From: JANFXS01 sp022791155 | GTDB taxonomy: Bacteria > Bacillota > Clostridia > Lachnospirales > Anaerotignaceae | Direction: 5' to 3' | Assembly (NCBI GenBank): GCA_949743895.1 | Contig: CATJUX010000112.1 | Location: forward strand, 1 to 7,328 | Length of the DNA: 7,328 bases | In this document: positions 6,518 to 7,328 of the stretch, piece by piece | Layout of the letters: every line of letters begins with the position of its first letter | How positions within the stretch are numbered: position 1 is the stretch's first letter | Notes under the pieces: model-generated | What the model was told of the DNA's origin: nothing | The model's database searches: none | The model's input: only the letters and a program-made list of their open reading frames with translations | Position numbers and translations under genes: made by a program

Positions 6518-6781
6518 TTATAATTCTTCTAAAAAATCTAAAATTGTGAAAACATCTTTTATGGCCATTTTATATAATTCTTCTGTCAATATTATGACAT
6601 ATTCGTTTTCAAGCTCATCAAAGTCATAGCCAGTTTCAGAAAATTTTTCCAAAAATTTTATTCGTTCGGCACATATCATACGGCATTTGGCATTATCTCT
6701 CCTTATATTTCCCACAAGCGTTGCTGTGCGTTCTCTCAAAAAATTTCTTATCTCCATTATAAATTCATCATCTTTTCTCAT
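6518..6781 (-). CDS. Small hypothetical helical protein, 87 residues
   Basis: I do not recognise this protein. It is acidic overall at its C-terminus, starts MRKDDEFIMEIRNF, has a basic stretch around residues 16-42 with two cysteines (CRMIC), and ends in ILDFLEEL. Heptad-like spacing and the lack of glycine or proline in most of it suggest a bundle of helices. It has no signal peptide or membrane segment. GGAGGT (complement of 6787-6792) lies five bases before ATG 6781, which decides the start over an upstream ATG at 6811 that has no such site. Four of its nine leucines use TTA, a codon I could not find in the operon upstream, so its expression level or origin may differ. It points away from the flagellin gene. 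The good ribosome site makes it a likely real gene. Confidence 0.7.
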   Translation of the reverse strand: MRKDDEFIMEIRNFLRERTATLVGNIRRDNAKCRMICAERIKFLEKFSETGYDFDELENEYVIILTEELYKMAIKDVFTILDFLEEL

Positions 6782-6792
6782 AAGTAACCTCC

Positions 6793-7024
6793 AATATTTG
6801 ACATAGACCATTTTGACGCTCCGGCAGCCTGCCTGTGTAAATTAAATCACAAGGCGAACTGTTTGGAAAACTGAATGCGGCATTTGATCAGAAAAATTGG
6901 AAAAATGACGAAAAACAGTTTGAAAATTTGACGAAATGTTGTGTCTGGCGCCTCTGGAAACATTGTGTTTTGAGGAATCAAATAAAAATAGTGATACTAT
7001 TGATAAAAATAATAATTTTTCTAT
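6793..7024. other. AT-rich intergenic region between the divergent small gene and flagellin
   Basis: No convincing gene is seen here. It contains several short dyads: GGCAG and CTGCC (6823-6833), AACTGTTT (6857-6864) with AAACAGTT (6913-6920), AATGTT (6935-6940) with AACATT (6959-6964), and the perfect dyad AATAGT-gat-ACTATT (6987-7001). From about 6981 to 7024 it is almost pure A/T, which fits an upstream activating (UP-type) stretch for the flagellin promoter. A promoter for the minus-strand gene must also lie here, but no clear pair of hexamers was found. Confidence 0.5.
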
Positions 7025-7050
7025 TAAGTTTTCGAAAGACTGCCCGATAT
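7025..7050 (+). promoter_or_regulatory. Sigma-D (sigma-28)-type flagellin promoter
   Basis: TAAG (7025-7028) and CCCGATAT (7043-7050) are separated by 14 bases. The Bacillus sigma-D consensus is TAAA, 14-16 bases, GCCGATAT, so three of four and seven of eight bases match. The A/T-rich block directly upstream resembles the UP element known for the B. subtilis hag promoter. Transcription would start near 7057 and give a leader of about 158 bases. Confidence 0.65.
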
Positions 7051-7170
7051 ATATTATGAAAACAAATATGGCGGCCAAGAGAGCAACCAAAATTGTTTCA
7101 ATATGTCTGCAAAAGGGTTTTTCGGATCCGGCCCAAAAAGCAGAACACATCACTATTATCCTATCCAATG

Positions 7171-7204
7171 GGGGAAAAGGAATTCCCCGACAATTTCAAG
7201 GAGG
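7171..7204 (+). promoter_or_regulatory. Probable CsrA-binding leader hairpin and ribosome binding site of flagellin
   Basis: GGGGAA (7171-7176) and TTCCCC (7183-7188) form a perfect 6-bp stem that displays AAGGAA in the loop. A GGA in a hairpin loop is the classic CsrA recognition feature. A second GGA lies in the ribosome binding site AAGGAGG (7198-7204), ten bases further on. The pair of sites matches the layout of the B. subtilis hag leader, where CsrA blocks translation and FliW relieves it. The role here is inferred from layout; neither csrA nor fliW is in the window. Confidence 0.55.
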
Positions 7205-7214
7205 TATTTTTTTT

Positions 7215-7328
7215 ATGAGAATTCAACATAATATCGCAGCACTCAACTCTTACAGACAATTAACTGGAAACAACAACGCTCTTTCCAAAAACCTTGAAAA
7301 ACTTTCATCAGGCTATAGAATCAACAGA
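7215..7328 (+). CDS. hag: Flagellin, N-terminal part (cut by window end)
   Basis: The first 38 codons encode MRIQHNIAALNSYRQL and then NLEKLSSGYRINR, the conserved N-terminal D0 region of flagellins of Clostridia and Bacillus. The protein is exported by the flagellar type III apparatus without a cleaved signal and polymerises into the filament; the conserved helix here packs into the filament core. ATG 7215 follows AAGGAGG (7198-7204) by ten bases and gives exactly the family start. The frame is also open upstream to 6924, but those codons do not look like flagellin. A sigma-D-type promoter and a CsrA-like hairpin lie upstream. The gene continues past the window, so length and C-terminus are unknown. 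Confidence 0.95.
   Translation, partial: MRIQHNIAALNSYRQLTGNNNALSKNLEKLSSGYRINR

Noticed and set aside
6842..7168. Minus-strand open frame of 108 codons with two hydrophobic stretches
   Set aside because: It starts at TTG with no ribosome binding site, runs across the flagellin promoter and leader, and its hydrophobic runs come from A/T-rich DNA read as Phe, Ile and Leu.

Overview
The window looks like the chromosome of a motile, strictly anaerobic Gram-positive bacterium of the Clostridia, possibly Lachnospiraceae or a relative (inference). The evidence is a bifurcating-type NuoEF pair, a fused iron-sulfur flavoprotein, strong AGGAGG-type ribosome binding sites and a flagellin N-terminus of the usual clostridial type. 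Genes are of medium GC and lie between AT-rich intergenic stretches.

Layout. Positions 1-75 are a GC-rich edge segment with no recognised function, followed by an AT-rich leader (76-339) with a possible extended -10 promoter. Positions 340-6066 hold a tight three-gene operon: a NuoE/HydC-type [2Fe-2S] subunit, a NuoF/HydB-type FMN subunit with two extra ferredoxin clusters, and an 1144-residue fusion that joins a NuoG-like front end, a GltD/NfnB-type FAD-NADPH module, a two-cluster ferredoxin and a shortened, apparently inactive molybdopterin-oxidoreductase fold. An intrinsic terminator follows directly. Positions 6112-6517 hold no convincing protein gene but are full of inverted repeats, including a candidate small RNA with its own TATAAT box and terminator. 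A small unrecognised helical protein is encoded on the minus strand (6518-6781). The window ends in the first 38 codons of a flagellin gene (7215-) with a sigma-D-type promoter, an AT-rich upstream stretch and a CsrA-like hairpin in its leader.

How the genes work together. The operon architecture matches the Stn family of electron-bifurcating transhydrogenases described in Sporomusa. There, NADH reacts at the FMN of the NuoF-like subunit, NADPH at the FAD of the fusion subunit, and ferredoxin through the 4Fe-4S chains, so that NADH, NADPH and ferredoxin pools are linked without a membrane. Assignment to Stn rests on domain order recalled from the family, not on a search. No hydrogenase H-cluster motif and no formate dehydrogenase active-site Cys/Sec is visible, so a HydABC hydrogenase or an active formate dehydrogenase is unlikely. 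The flagellin end is a separate transcription unit.
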